From UBA7803 sp040219935 (GTDB lineage: Bacteria; Pseudomonadota; Gammaproteobacteria; Pseudomonadales; Azotimanducaceae): a stretch of DNA of 64,000 nucleotides. A program made the position numbers and the translations under genes. Each line of letters begins with the position of its first letter. Within the stretch, counting starts at the first letter, position 1. The stretch lies in assembly GCA_040219935.1 (NCBI GenBank), contig JAVJUA010000011.1, positions 124,001 to 188,000 of the forward strand, read 5' to 3'. This document shows, in pieces, positions 25,017-32,790 of this stretch. Under the pieces are notes generated by a model. It saw only the letters and a list, made by a program, of their open reading frames with translations. It ran no database searches and had not been told where the DNA came from.

Positions 25017-26693
25017 ATGAAAACTTCGAGTCTCCATCTGGCCGGCGCCCTTATGGTCTGCGCCACCTGCTACACGGACATTGCGACAGCGCAGCAGAGC
25101 AATTCGGTACTGCTGAACCCGGCAATCACGGAACATGCCGAGGCGCGGCGTCCGGTATCGAAACCCGTGCGCGTGTCACCGCAGCTCATCGAGCAGGGCG
25201 AGCGAGCGCAGGCGCAGCGCAACCGCGGCCCTGTCGCCAGCACATCAGATGACGTGCTGGAGCGCGGCACGCGGGCCCAGCAGGCTCGCGGCAAGGCTGC
25301 GACTTCGCAGATCCAGGCGTCCGACGACGTCCTCGAGCGCGGCACACGGGCTCAGCAGGCTCGCGGCAAGGCTGCGACATCGCAGATCCAGGCGTCCGAC
25401 GACGTCCTCGAGCGCGGCACGCGGGCCCAGCAGGCTCGCGGCAAGGCTGCGACTTCGCAGATCCAGGCGTCCGACGACGTCCTGGAGCGCGGCACGCGGG
25501 CCCAGCAGGCCCGCGGCAAGGCTGCGACATCGCAGATCCAGGCGTCCGACGACGTCCTCGAGCGCGGCACCCGGGCTCAGCAGGCCCGCCGCAACGTACG
25601 GTCCAGCTCGCTTCAGGCTTCGGACGACGTGCTCCTGGCGTCGGACGATGCCCTCCAGGGATCTGCCAAGTCCGGCTCCCGGGCCGGCGCGTCGTCAGCA
25701 CTCAAGGGCGCCGCCGGAGGGGCCGCGGTCGGCGTTGCGTTGTACGGTGGCGTCGAAATCGTTTCTCAAGAAATCGAGGACCCAGGCAAGACCATGCGCG
25801 ACATCAAGGAAGGCAACATCAACGTCGACGCCGAGGAGCTGGGTCTCGCCGCTGCGACGGGCGCAGCGGGCGCCGGTGGCGGCGCGGTCTATGGCGGCTA
25901 CAAGCTCATCAAACAGGAGGTCAAAGATCCGGGCAAGACCGTGCGGGACATCAGGAACGGCGACATCAACCTGACCGCGACGGACGCGGTGATGATCGGC
26001 GGCGCCTACGGACTCGCCGCGTACGGTACCTACAAGTTCGTAGAACAGGAGGTCAACGATCCGGGCAAGACCAGGGACGATGCCTACGGGTTCCTCGACG
26101 AAAAGCTCGGGGTCGAGCTGACCGAAGAAGAACGACGCAACATTGACCGGGGGCTGTCGGTGGTGAATCCGGCCTATGGCGCCTACACCCTGTACGTCAA
26201 TGAGCGGCAGGATCCCGGCAGTACGCGCCGCGAAGTCGAGGCAACGGGCGGGGTTCTTGGTCATGGGGCTGCGGCCGCCGGACGGGCCATGAGTTCCGCA
26301 GCCGAGGATACGTTCAGCAATCCGCTGCGGGTTCACGGCGGGCAGCGAGTCTCGATTGCCCCTTCGGGTCGAGTGGCCAAGGACGCGCTGGCATCGGGCG
26401 GGCGTCAACTCGACGCCGCAAGCCGCGCATCGAAGCGGTTGGGCACCGCATTCGGCAGCAGCGCACGCGATGCCGGCGGATCGATTGCGTCAGGCGCAGG
26501 CCATGCGGGGCACCAGGCAATCGGCCTAGCTGTGCAGGGTCGAGCGGCGGCCGGCCAGATTGGTCATGGCGTCGAGAAGACTGCCGAGGGTGCCCTCGCC
26601 GCCGGCGCCAAGGCCGCCGAGAAAACCGGCAAGAGGATTGAAAAAGGCGCGGCCGAAGCCAAGCAGGGCATCGCCGACGCGCTCGGGTTTTAG
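25017..26693 (+). CDS. Exported repeat protein of the island, unknown function
   Basis: 558 residues. A signal peptide (about 1-26, ALMVCATCYTDIATAQQ) is followed by a linker, then five 25-residue repeats (residues 77-201; consensus SDDVLERGTRAQQARGKAA plus TSQIQA), four nearly identical and the fifth diverged. A second, older repeat follows (about 240-410): four units spaced 44-51 residues, each with an E/Q-V/E-x-DPGKT/S-x-R motif, separated by glycine/alanine-rich hydrophobic stretches such as GAAGAGGGAVYGGYKL. The last 150 residues are Ala/Gly/Lys-rich and low complexity. I do not know the family; a surface, envelope-tether or toxin-like role is possible but unproven. It is divergent from the PDZ and kinase genes. 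Confidence 0.7.
   Translation: MKTSSLHLAGALMVCATCYTDIATAQQSNSVLLNPAITEHAEARRPVSKPVRVSPQLIEQGERAQAQRNRGPVASTSDDVLERGTRAQQARGKAATSQIQASDDVLERGTRAQQARGKAATSQIQASDDVLERGTRAQQARGKAATSQIQASDDVLERGTRAQQARGKAATSQIQASDDVLERGTRAQQARRNVRSSSLQASDDVLLASDDALQGSAKSGSRAGASSALKGAAGGAAVGVALYGGVEIVSQEIEDPGKTMRDIKEGNINVDAEELGLAAATGAAGAGGGAVYGGYKLIKQEVKDPGKTVRDIRNGDINLTATDAVMIGGAYGLAAYGTYKFVEQEVNDPGKTRDDAYGFLDEKLGVELTEEERRNIDRGLSVVNPAYGAYTLYVNERQDPGSTRREVEATGGVLGHGAAAAGRAMSSAAEDTFSNPLRVHGGQRVSIAPSGRVAKDALASGGRQLDAASRASKRLGTAFGSSARDAGGSIASGAGHAGHQAIGLAVQGRAAAGQIGHGVEKTAEGALAAGAKAAEKTGKRIEKGAAEAKQGIADALGF
25245..25619 (+). repeat. Five 75-bp tandem repeats within the repeat-protein gene
   Basis: Five units of exactly 75 bp (25 codons) start at 25245. 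Units 1-4 are near-identical at DNA level, differing mainly at third positions. Unit 5 diverges in its second half. A sixth truncated unit (SDDVLLASDDAL) follows at 25620. The high identity means recent expansion or gene conversion. Confidence 0.93.
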
Positions 26694-26714
26694 CGTCTAT
26701 CGGTTCCGCCTGGA

Positions 26715-26732
26715 AGGCGCCCGTAGGCGCCT
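26715..26732 (+). terminator. Terminator-like hairpin after the repeat-protein gene
   Basis: A 7-bp perfect stem AGGCGCC/GGCGCCT with a 4-nt loop, 21 bp after the stop codon. No T-tract follows, so it could be a weak or Rho-assisted terminator. Confidence 0.4.
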
Positions 26733-26929
26733 CTTCGGGCATCGCCTGTATGGCTGGCGGTGGCTCCCCTAACCTACCAGGCCCGTTGGCCGCATCAGCA
26801 TCCTCGTTCATGCGAGGAGCGCAGCAGGTCCGACGCTCCATCTGAGCGTGGAGGGACGTCGCTGGCGGCGTTCAGCAACGCTGTTCGCCCGTCTCGAGTC
26901 GGGCAAGAGCCAAGACGCTCGAACTATCC

Positions 26930-27153
26930 GTGAGCGTGGTCCAGAAGCAGCTGCAGAAGTTCGAAGCCGGCGGGATTCTGGTAAGTCGCATGGTCGGCTC
27001 GACACGCCTCTATGAGTGGAATCCCAGGAGCCCTGTTGCCAGGGGCCTGCGAAGGTTCCTGCAGGACTATCTGGATGAGCTGCCGCAGGAGCAACTGGAA
27101 GCTTACTTCCGAGAACGGCGCCGGCCGCGCCGGCCCGGTAAGCGGACCGCCCG
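26930..27153 (+). pseudogene. Remnant of a winged-helix regulator (partner of the nucleotidyltransferase remnant)
   Basis: The reading VSVVQKQLQKFEAGGILVSR then VGSTRLYEWNPRSPVARGLR and RRRPRRPGK is the C-terminal two-thirds of a small winged-helix DNA-binding protein: recognition helix, beta wing and a basic tail. I find no continuation of the first helices upstream in any frame, so the N-terminus appears lost. The GTG at 26930 is in the middle of the helix-turn-helix and is not a credible native start. Such proteins are often encoded just before the nucleotidyltransferase-like gene that follows, an AbiE- or toxin-antitoxin-like arrangement. The tail fuses into the next remnant without the normal gene boundary, suggesting a deletion. 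Confidence 0.55.
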
Positions 27154-27483
27154 ATGGCAGCCATCTCGATCTACACCGATAACCGCTACGAGAGCGTTGA
27201 TCTGGACTTCGTGTCGAGCGTCTCGATGCAGGAGCTTGCCACGATCCTCGAGCCCCTCGGGTTTGTACGCGGCGCCAAAGGGCGCGCTCGATACCTCGAG
27301 CACCCGAGTTGTGCCTGGTACGTCGAGTTCCCGCCGGCGCCGGTGGGCGTTGGCAGCCGGATCATTGGCCCCGAAGAATGGCACGCCATGGACACGCCTT
27401 CGGGTAGGATCCAAATATTGAGTCCAAAGCCGATGATCATGGACCGTCTGGCCGCCTACTTCTGGTGGAATGATCAGCAGTAG
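27154..27483 (+). pseudogene. Truncated nucleotidyltransferase-like protein (AbiEii/DUF6036-like)
   Basis: The 109-codon frame begins MAAISIYTDNRYESVDLDFV, which corresponds to the GGAxxxxxxxxRxTxDxDF active-site start of nucleotidyltransferase-like proteins; the residues that normally precede it are missing. The middle (EHPSCAWYVEFPPAPVGVGS, MDTPSGRIQILSPKPMIMDR, LAAYFWWNDQQ) is well preserved. A TAG at 27481 interrupts the frame exactly where the family continues with a QSxxQAL helix; translation past the TAG gives QSWDQALLRAWP and then a second stop at about 27535. So it lacks both ends. With the winged-helix remnant it looks like a decayed two-gene toxin-antitoxin or phage-defence pair at the island's right edge. 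The functional name is an inference. Confidence 0.55.
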
Positions 27484-27607
27484 CAGTCCTGGGACCAGGC
27501 CCTGCTGAGAGCCTGGCCAGGCGCAGGCGCTAGCTAACGCGACCCCCGAACGTGATCAATCCGGCTCGTCCGCTTCTGTTCCTGAAAGTTTCTCATCCAA
27601 CCGAATC

Positions 27608-27704
27608 AGTAACTTATTGGTTTGTAGGGCACTCAGAATCCGCGTGCCGACACAACGCGGTTGCCGGTGTGTGACGCCCAGTTCGATTCTGCCCCTGGCC
27701 ACCA
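27608..27704 (+). repeat. Right att site with degenerate tRNA-Phe remnant
   Basis: Positions 27681-27704 repeat the last 24 bp of tRNA-Phe exactly (25 bp counting the A before). Upstream, AATCCGCGTG at 27637-27646 matches the 3' side of the anticodon stem of the tRNA, but about 20 extra bases separate the two parts, so the cloverleaf is broken. This is the expected right junction of an element integrated at the tRNA-Phe 3' end. The rest of the 27484-27890 interval has no gene I can support. Confidence 0.8.
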
Positions 27705-27890
27705 TACACCTCCGCTTCTCCCCTTCCTCCTTGTAACGGACGTGCCGTGCGTTCGGGCATTCCGACCGCTATCGACCCGTCGCCGCCGCTCAATCGAGGC
27801 TTTTCGCAGCCCGGCATGGAAGCTTTCTGCGCCCCATTCCCGCGCTGCAGGCATAATGCCCCGCTACCAGCTTGAAATTGGAACATTCGA

Positions 27891-29444
27891 ATGCGACGAA
27901 TGGTACTGGTGACCACCACGTCGACGGTCGGGCTGTTCATGCTGATGGCAGCTCTGTTGCTCTGGCCATTGCCCAAGCCACCAGAGACAGGCGTTTCGGG
28001 CAACTTCCTGATCCAGGAGGTTGCGATTGTCGACGTTGAAGCGGGCCTACTGAGACGTCGCCAGGACGTACTGATACGCGATGGCCAGATCGTCCGAATC
28101 GGCGAGGCCGGTTCGATCGAGGGGCAGGAGTCTCTGATCGCGATCGATGGAACAGAGAAGTTTCTGGTTCCGGGTTTGTGGGACATGCATACGCATTCCA
28201 CGAAGCTCTCTTCCCAGTATCAGCACCCATTGTTCATCGCCAACGGAGTCACAGCCGTTCGCGACCTGTGGGGCTGCATGCATGAACCTGACCCGTTCTT
28301 CGCTTGCACCGAGGACCGTCAGTCGTGGAACAGGTCTCTTGCCGATCACACCGGGCTCACGCCACGCTACATCGGACAGAGCAGCTACCAGATAAATGGC
28401 GGCAACGAAGTTCCCGAGGGCTTTCCTGACTTTTTCAGAGCTCGAACCGCGGAAGAAGCCCGGGAACTCGTCAACCACTACGCCGAAAGTGGGGTCGATA
28501 TCCTGAAGGTCTACACCGAGCTGTCGCCGGACGCCTACTTTGCACTGGTCGATGAGGCACGCAGGAAGGGACTCCGGGTGGATGGCCACCGCCCGATCAA
28601 GGTCTCTCTAGAAGATATGCTGACCGCCGGGCAACGTAGTGTCGAACACGCCCGGCTGTTTCTGTTCGAGTGCTATGAAGGGGCGGACGAGTTTCGTGCA
28701 CTACCGAATCCGCTGTCAGCGTACACCGACGATCTACAGAGACAGTTGGTCGACGGCCATGACGAAGAGCGCTGTCGCTTGCTGATCGATCAGCTGGCCA
28801 AATCGGACACGTGGTGGACGCCCACCCTGCAGACCCTGCGGATGGGGGCTCTCGCTGCCGATGCCGATTTCAGGGCGGATGCACGATTGAAGTACATCCC
28901 CTACCTGTTCAGGAAGCTGATGTGGGAGCCCGATGCCGATCGCATGGCCAGAAGTGGTGCCGATGCCTCGGGTCGCAATGTCCACGCGGAGATGTACCGC
29001 CTGGCACAGCAGCACGTAGGGCAAGCCCACGCATCCGGCGCGAAGATTCTGAGCGGAACCGACGTGTTCGATACGTACGTTTTCCCTGGATTCAGCATCC
29101 ATGACGAACTTGTCGAGCTCGTCGCGGGAGGGCTGCCGCCCGCCGCAGCCCTGAGAACAGCCACGATAGACGCAGCAGTTTTCAGCGGTGTGGAATCCAG
29201 CTACGGATCGATAGCCGTAGGGAAGACTTCCGACATGCTTCTACTGAACGCCAACCCATTGCTCGACATAAGCAACACGCAGACGATCGACGGACTGTTC
29301 TTCAACGGCAGCTACTTCGATCGAAAGGCTCTGGATCGACTCCTCGATTTTGCGGAGCAACAGGCGGGCAGTGCCCGAGCCAACCTGCACATACTCTGGC
29401 ACGCAGTGCGAAGCCCGCTACTTCGACTTCAGTTTGCGGACTGA
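27891..29444 (+). CDS. Exported amidohydrolase family protein
   Basis: 517 residues. An N-terminal hydrophobic segment (about 5-26, GLFMLMAALLLW) suggests a membrane anchor or signal. The rest is an imidazolonepropionase-like amidohydrolase: LVPGLWDMHTHSTK (metal H-x-H), ILKVYTE (possible bridging Lys), VDGHRPI, SVEHARLFLFE and SGTDVFDT, which together supply the usual metal ligands. The composite N/C-terminal beta-sandwich motif KTSDMLLLNANPL is present. The natural substrate is unknown; relatives act on amide, urea-like or dipeptide bonds. G+C is lower than in flanking core genes, which fits its place just right of the island's att site. A preceding transcription signal is not obvious. Confidence 0.85.
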   Translation: MRRMVLVTTTSTVGLFMLMAALLLWPLPKPPETGVSGNFLIQEVAIVDVEAGLLRRRQDVLIRDGQIVRIGEAGSIEGQESLIAIDGTEKFLVPGLWDMHTHSTKLSSQYQHPLFIANGVTAVRDLWGCMHEPDPFFACTEDRQSWNRSLADHTGLTPRYIGQSSYQINGGNEVPEGFPDFFRARTAEEARELVNHYAESGVDILKVYTELSPDAYFALVDEARRKGLRVDGHRPIKVSLEDMLTAGQRSVEHARLFLFECYEGADEFRALPNPLSAYTDDLQRQLVDGHDEERCRLLIDQLAKSDTWWTPTLQTLRMGALAADADFRADARLKYIPYLFRKLMWEPDADRMARSGADASGRNVHAEMYRLAQQHVGQAHASGAKILSGTDVFDTYVFPGFSIHDELVELVAGGLPPAAALRTATIDAAVFSGVESSYGSIAVGKTSDMLLLNANPLLDISNTQTIDGLFFNGSYFDRKALDRLLDFAEQQAGSARANLHILWHAVRSPLLRLQFAD

Positions 29445-29664
29445 CACCGAGTGAATCATCTACTGTTCCCTCATGCGAACCTAAAGCCGTCTCGGCGACC
29501 AATCCGATCGTTGTCGGTTTCGGCAGACCAGATCGCTCCTTACGGCTGCTTCCGACCCTTTTGAGACGCTGACCCGGCGCTGAAAGGCGAGTGGCCTCTT
29601 CACACAGGATTCACACTCCTTGGCGCACCGTCCGGCTCCAACACATTCTGGGGCGGATTTCAGA

Positions 29665-30492
29665 TTGAGAAAGCTTACGGGTTTGGCTTTGGCAGCGTTC
29701 ATACATGCTTTGTTCTTTCAAACAGCATTGGCACAGGAAGCAAAGACGGCGTTGGTGCCGCTACCCTCGGTCAACGACTTCACCAAGGGTAGCGATGGCT
29801 GGGCCCTCGGGCTGGGTCTGAGTGTTGAGTACGAGGCTGCGTACGAAGGGTCAGATGAATTCGACTTCGAAGTTGGCCCTGCTGGTGCGGTTCAATGGCG
29901 CAGGGGTGATGATGTTTTTTTCTGGGCGGGTGAGGCGCTGGGCTGGCGTGGTCTCCGTTCTGATGTGTGGCTATTCGAGGCCGCCGTAGCCTTCGAAGAG
30001 GGCCGTGAAGAAAGCGACTCCGATGATGGCCGATTGGATGGCCTCGGCGATGCCGATGAGGATATTGAAGTCGTGCTGCAAGCGCGCCGTGCTTTCGATG
30101 CAGATTGGCGTTACTGGCTGGACGCTCGAATTGTAACCGGCGACAACGGAACCCTTGGTCTGTTTGGCGTAGGGCGCCGCTTCGGCGACCAGAGCGATGG
30201 AACCGGTCACGAGATTGCTATCGCTGTGGTTTTTCACGATAGCGATTACGCCAATAAGGGTTTTGGTATAGACGCAGAGCAGTCAGCCGCATCGGGGCTG
30301 GATGAGATTGATCTGAGTGGAGGATTTCGCTCGATCGGGCTGAACTACAACTATCGCCACTACATCAACGAAAACTGGCAGATTTTCGGCGAGGCGGTCT
30401 ATGAGCGCTACGGCAGCGACATTGAGGACAGCCCGATCGCACGCAACAACTATGAAGCCGAAGTGGGCGTCGGATTCATTTACGTTTTCTAA
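29665..30492 (+). CDS. MipA/OmpV family outer-membrane protein
   Basis: 275 residues from a TTG at 29665, which starts LRKLTGLALAAFIHALFFQT, a signal peptide ending LAQ; another TTG at 29620 is in frame. The mature part is a beta-barrel of the MipA/OmpV type: GWALGLGLSVEYEAAYEGSD near the N-terminus, RYWLDARIVTGDNGTLGLFG, and a C-terminal barrel strand EVGVGFIYVF ending in Phe. MipA relatives scaffold peptidoglycan enzymes or act as inducible porins. G+C is visibly lower than in flanking genes, and the surrounding 170-200 bp intergenic regions show no other feature, so it was probably acquired. Confidence 0.82.
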   Translation: MRKLTGLALAAFIHALFFQTALAQEAKTALVPLPSVNDFTKGSDGWALGLGLSVEYEAAYEGSDEFDFEVGPAGAVQWRRGDDVFFWAGEALGWRGLRSDVWLFEAAVAFEEGREESDSDDGRLDGLGDADEDIEVVLQARRAFDADWRYWLDARIVTGDNGTLGLFGVGRRFGDQSDGTGHEIAIAVVFHDSDYANKGFGIDAEQSAASGLDEIDLSGGFRSIGLNYNYRHYINENWQIFGEAVYERYGSDIEDSPIARNNYEAEVGVGFIYVF

Positions 30493-30690
30493 GTGGGCGT
30501 CTGCGACTGGCCAGCAGCAGACCTACAGATACCCGTTTTGGAACGTCCGCTTCGTAGTCAGACTGCGCAGCACCACACCCAAGCCACTTCGGTTCCGCGC
30601 CTGAGCACGCGCACTGCTCGCCTCCTGAGTTCTGCTACTCACGCCTCTTTGGGGTAGAGTGGTTTCTTCAAACTGGGGAGGGTCGAGGGC

Positions 30691-31455
30691 ATGACGGACA
30701 TTGAATCGATTTACTCGCTACGCGGCGACGTCGCCGTGGTGACCGGCGCTGGCCGGGGCATCGGCGAGGGCATCGCAAAGACTTACGCGGCCGCCGGAGC
30801 GGCGGTGGTCTGCGCGGCGCGGCGGGCCCACGAGATTCAGAGGGTGGCAGACGAGATCCGGGCCGCCGGCGGCAGGGCCATCGCCGTGCCCACCGATGTC
30901 ACGAACCCGAAGCAGCTCGACGCGCTCGCCGACGCCGCCATCGACGAATTCGGCTCGCTGAGCATCTGGGTCAATAACGCAGGCGGCTCTCCCGTGCAGA
31001 CGCCGCTGGCCGAGCTCGACGAAGACGAGTGGAACGCAACCCTCACGCTGAACCTGACCGCCGTCTGGCGGGCCTGCACGATCGCGTCCAAGCGGATGGC
31101 CGACGGCGGCCGGATCGTCAACATCTCCTCCCTGGCGGCGGAGATGGTCATTCCCGGCAGCGGCCACTACGCCGCGGCGAAGGCGGGCGTGAACGCCCTG
31201 ACCCGAACCTTCGCTCAGGAACTCGGGCCACGCATTCGAGTGAACGGCATCATGCCCGGCATGGTCCCCACCGAGATCGCCATGAAGGCCATGGGCCTGA
31301 CCGATGACGACCTGCCGCGTCTGGAGAAGATGCTGCGCCTGCCGGCAGGACGCCTGGGCACGCCCGACGATCTCGGGGCGGCAGCGCTGTTTCTCGCCTC
31401 GCCCGGCGCGGCATGGATCACCGGACAGGTCATTCAGGTCTCCGGCGGCCCGTAA
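30691..31455 (+). CDS. SDR family oxidoreductase
   Basis: 254 residues of the classical short-chain dehydrogenase family. The cofactor site is VVTGAGRGIGEGIA, the NNAG motif is WVNNAGGSP, and the catalytic triad is Ser (NISSLAAEM), Tyr and Lys (YAAAKAGVNAL). The C-terminus AAWITGQVIQVSGGP is typical. The Arg pair after the glycine motif (CAARRAHE) suggests NADP(H). The substrate is unknown. A GGGAGGGTCGAGGGC stretch before the ATG acts as ribosome-binding site. The stop lies 2 bp from the antiporter remnant on the other strand, which implies an insertion or deletion boundary there. Confidence 0.92.
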   Translation: MTDIESIYSLRGDVAVVTGAGRGIGEGIAKTYAAAGAAVVCAARRAHEIQRVADEIRAAGGRAIAVPTDVTNPKQLDALADAAIDEFGSLSIWVNNAGGSPVQTPLAELDEDEWNATLTLNLTAVWRACTIASKRMADGGRIVNISSLAAEMVIPGSGHYAAAKAGVNALTRTFAQELGPRIRVNGIMPGMVPTEIAMKAMGLTDDDLPRLEKMLRLPAGRLGTPDDLGAAALFLASPGAAWITGQVIQVSGGP

Positions 31456-31457
31456 CC

Positions 31458-31740
31458 CGACGGGAGGGAAAGGGAACAGCGGCGCCTCGAGGATCGAGAT
31501 GGGATCCAGGTGGATGCCGATCGACGCGAAGAACACGGGCGCCAGGAACCCCAGCGTCACCGCCTGCGCCTGCGACTCGAGCCGGTCGTGGGTCTCCTTG
31601 GCGAGGACGTTGCGGGTGATCAGCACGCCGGCGGCGAATGCCCCGATCAGGAAATGCGTGTCCAGCGCTTCTGCGAGAACGGCAAGCGCCAGGCCGAAGA
31701 TGATCAACAGGCTGAAGTCCGCATGCTCCGTCGCTAGCCT
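31458..31740 (-). pseudogene. Fragment of a CPA2-type cation:proton antiporter
   Basis: About 94 codons reading RLATEHADFSLLIIFGLALA, VLAEALDTHFLIGAFAAGVL and TLGFLAPVFFASIGIHLDPI. These are two or three consecutive membrane segments of Kef/CPA2-type Na+(K+)/H+ antiporters, including the AELxGxxxxxGAFxAGxLL region and the FxxIGxxLD signature. Neither end is complete: the left boundary meets the SDR stop and the right boundary stops at an in-frame TAG, so over 80% of the gene is missing. The remaining part is intact in frame, suggesting a fairly recent deletion. Confidence 0.75.
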
Positions 31741-31808
31741 GCGAAGAGGAGAATGTACAGCAGGTCCAAATCGACTCCGTCACCTGGGTGGCGGTCGATA
31801 GGGCTGGA

Positions 31809-32012
31809 TCACTCCATGGTGAACCCGACCTTCACCGTGACCTGCCAGTGGGCGATGGCGCCTTCCTCGATGTGACCGCGAATCTCGCCCACTTCGAACC
31901 AGCGCATGTGACGCAGCGACTTGCTGGCCTTGTCGACGGCCCGGCGCACCGCGTCTTCCACGCCTTCCGTGGACGAGCCGATGATCTCGGTGGTTTTGTA
32001 GACGTTGTCCAT
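31809..32012 (-). CDS. Dodecin family protein
   Basis: 67 residues: MDNVYKTTEIIGSSTEGVED, then the Trp-containing strand MRWFEVGEIRGHIEEG and HWQVTVKVGFTME. Dodecins are small dodecameric flavin-binding proteins that store riboflavin or FMN/FAD; the WFEV(G/E) strand stacks on the flavin. The ATG at 32012 has a strong AGGAGGC ribosome-binding site, which decides the start over upstream ATGs. It is divergent from the DUF502 gene, with 134 bp between start codons. Confidence 0.93.
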   Translation of the reverse strand: MDNVYKTTEIIGSSTEGVEDAVRRAVDKASKSLRHMRWFEVGEIRGHIEEGAIAHWQVTVKVGFTME

Positions 32013-32146
32013 GAAGCCTCCTGTAGTTGGCTGTTGCCGACAGGTTGGGCCATTCTGGCACATCTGCACCGCGGCTTCAGGCCGACAGGCAGGCCAACGC
32101 GGAGCGCACCCATCTTTGGCACACTCGACGCTGGTATCATCGGCGA

Positions 32147-32728
32147 ATGAAAAACCTCACGGCCATCTTCTGGAAGGGGCTCGCTACCCTGCTGCCACTG
32201 GGCGTGACGCTGTACGCCCTGTACTGGGTGGTGGTGAACCTGGAGCGACTGCTGAGCCGGCTGGTGCCGCCGAACGCGTACTTCCCGGGCAGCGGGCTGC
32301 TGCTCGGCATCGTCTTCGTCGCCGCCTTCGGCGCCCTCATGCACTTCTTCCTGTTCGAGCGGCTGATCGGCTACGGCTCGAGCCTGCTCAACCGCATTCC
32401 CCTGGTGAAGAGCCTGTACAGCGCGCTGCAGGACTTCTTCTCTTATCTGGGGCACCGAACCACCGATGAGCTGTCGCGCGTGGTACTGGTGACCCTGGAG
32501 GACGGCAGCCAGCTCGTCGGCTTCGTCACCAACAGCAACTTCCGGCTGCCGAAACGCAGCGGCGACAGCGACGAGGATAGCGAGGCGCGAGTGGCCGTCT
32601 ATCTGCCCATGAGCTATCAGCTCGGCGGGTTCATGGTGCTGCTCTCACCCGAGCGGGTGGAGCCGTTGGACGTCTCTGCAGAAGACGCGATGCGACTGGT
32701 GCTCACCGCCGGGGTGCAGTCTCGGTAG
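32147..32728 (+). CDS. DUF502 family membrane protein
   Basis: 193 residues. Two membrane helices lie near the N-terminus (about 8-30, GLATLLPLGVTLYALYWVV, and 50-72, LLLGIVFVAAFGALMHFF). They are followed by RIPLVKSLYSALQDFFSYL, VVLVTLEDGSQLVGFVTN and VAVYLPMSYQLGGFMVLLSP. These are the recognised DUF502 signatures. Its function is unknown in bacteria. The start is ATG at 32147. The gene ends 62 bp before the katG stop, with a hairpin between the two. Confidence 0.9.
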   Translation: MKNLTAIFWKGLATLLPLGVTLYALYWVVVNLERLLSRLVPPNAYFPGSGLLLGIVFVAAFGALMHFFLFERLIGYGSSLLNRIPLVKSLYSALQDFFSYLGHRTTDELSRVVLVTLEDGSQLVGFVTNSNFRLPKRSGDSDEDSEARVAVYLPMSYQLGGFMVLLSPERVEPLDVSAEDAMRLVLTAGVQSR

Positions 32729-32747
32729 CGCGCATCGTCGGAAAGAC

Positions 32748-32776
32748 GGCGGGGCATGCCGTGGGGCAGCCCCGCC
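32748..32776. terminator. Bidirectional terminator-like hairpin between DUF502 gene and katG
   Basis: GGCGGGGC (32748-32755) pairs with GCCCCGCC (32769-32776), an 8-bp G+C stem with a 13-nt loop, between two convergent genes. No T-run is present on either strand. Confidence 0.45.
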
Positions 32777-32790
32777 GCTGAGTCGCCGGA

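Noticed and set aside
25245..25619. CRISPR array
   Set aside because: The 75-bp units are contiguous without spacers and are coding in frame.
26820..26930. Frameshifted N-terminus of the winged-helix gene
   Set aside because: None of the frames upstream gives the expected first helices, so a deletion is more likely than a simple frameshift.
27608..27704. Second functional tRNA gene at the right att site
   Set aside because: Only the T-arm and acceptor 3' half are intact; the 5' half does not pair and about 20 bases are inserted.
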